From Pogona vitticeps (lineage: Eukaryota; Chordata; Lepidosauria; Squamata; Agamidae): DNA of 64,000 bases. The notes under the pieces were generated by a model. The model made no database searches, was not told the origin of the DNA, and saw nothing but the letters and a program-made list of their open reading frames with translations. Position numbers and translations under genes: made by a program. Each line of letters begins with the position of its first letter. Position 1 is the stretch's first letter. Of this stretch, positions 46,470-64,000 are shown piece by piece. The stretch is taken from NCBI RefSeq assembly GCF_051106095.1, contig NC_135795.1, positions 1,591,501-1,655,500 of the forward strand, read 5' to 3'.

Positions 46470-64000
<17,531 letters not shown>

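Overview
The window is vertebrate nuclear DNA, most likely from a squamate reptile. It holds intron-rich genes with GT-AG splice sites, RTE-BovB and CR1 LINE pieces, tRNA-headed SINEs, many palindromic hAT and pogo-like MITEs, long microsatellites, and a Gmr1-like Gypsy element with identical LTRs. That mixture is typical of lizards and snakes. The species itself cannot be read from the sequence.

Layout. 1-5,680: gene-poor flank with possible 3' ends of an unseen plus-strand gene (poly(A) signals at 101 and 3754), MITEs, a SINE and microsatellites. 5,704-21,040 (minus): complete ZNF598, 12 coding exons joining to 2,667 nt (888 residues). A CpG-rich promoter lies at about 20,640-21,300, and the 6.4-kb first intron carries a 60-bp minisatellite with a 360-bp higher-order duplication. 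21,300-33,517: intergenic, with an (ATG)n tract beside a tandem hAT MITE dimer, a nested BovB 3' end, SINEs and MITEs. 33,518-36,877 (plus): a four-coding-exon LITAF-domain gene (184 residues). 38,085-38,375: BovB scrap. 38,499-44,138 (minus): Gmr1-like LTR element. 44,925-64,000 (minus): the 3' 24 coding exons of USP7, equal to human residues 292-1102 (811 residues), plus a roughly 1.5-kb 3' UTR. Its introns hold four pogo/Tc1-type MITEs and a CR1 fragment.

The three host genes belong to protein quality control and trafficking in a broad sense. ZNF598 is a ubiquitin ligase for collided ribosomes, USP7 is a nuclear deubiquitinase, and LITAF-type proteins act at endosomal membranes. Nothing in the sequence suggests they form one co-regulated unit; each has its own orientation and spacing. 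In human all related loci lie on 16p13, but ZNF598 and USP7 are well separated there, so the arrangement here reflects rearrangement.

The most notable items are the motif-bearing minisatellite in ZNF598 intron 1, the MITE dimer sharing one target-site duplication, the Gmr1-like element with SCAN-like capsid and integrase ahead of reverse transcriptase, and two GC-AG introns with the same donor, one in ZNF598 and one in USP7.
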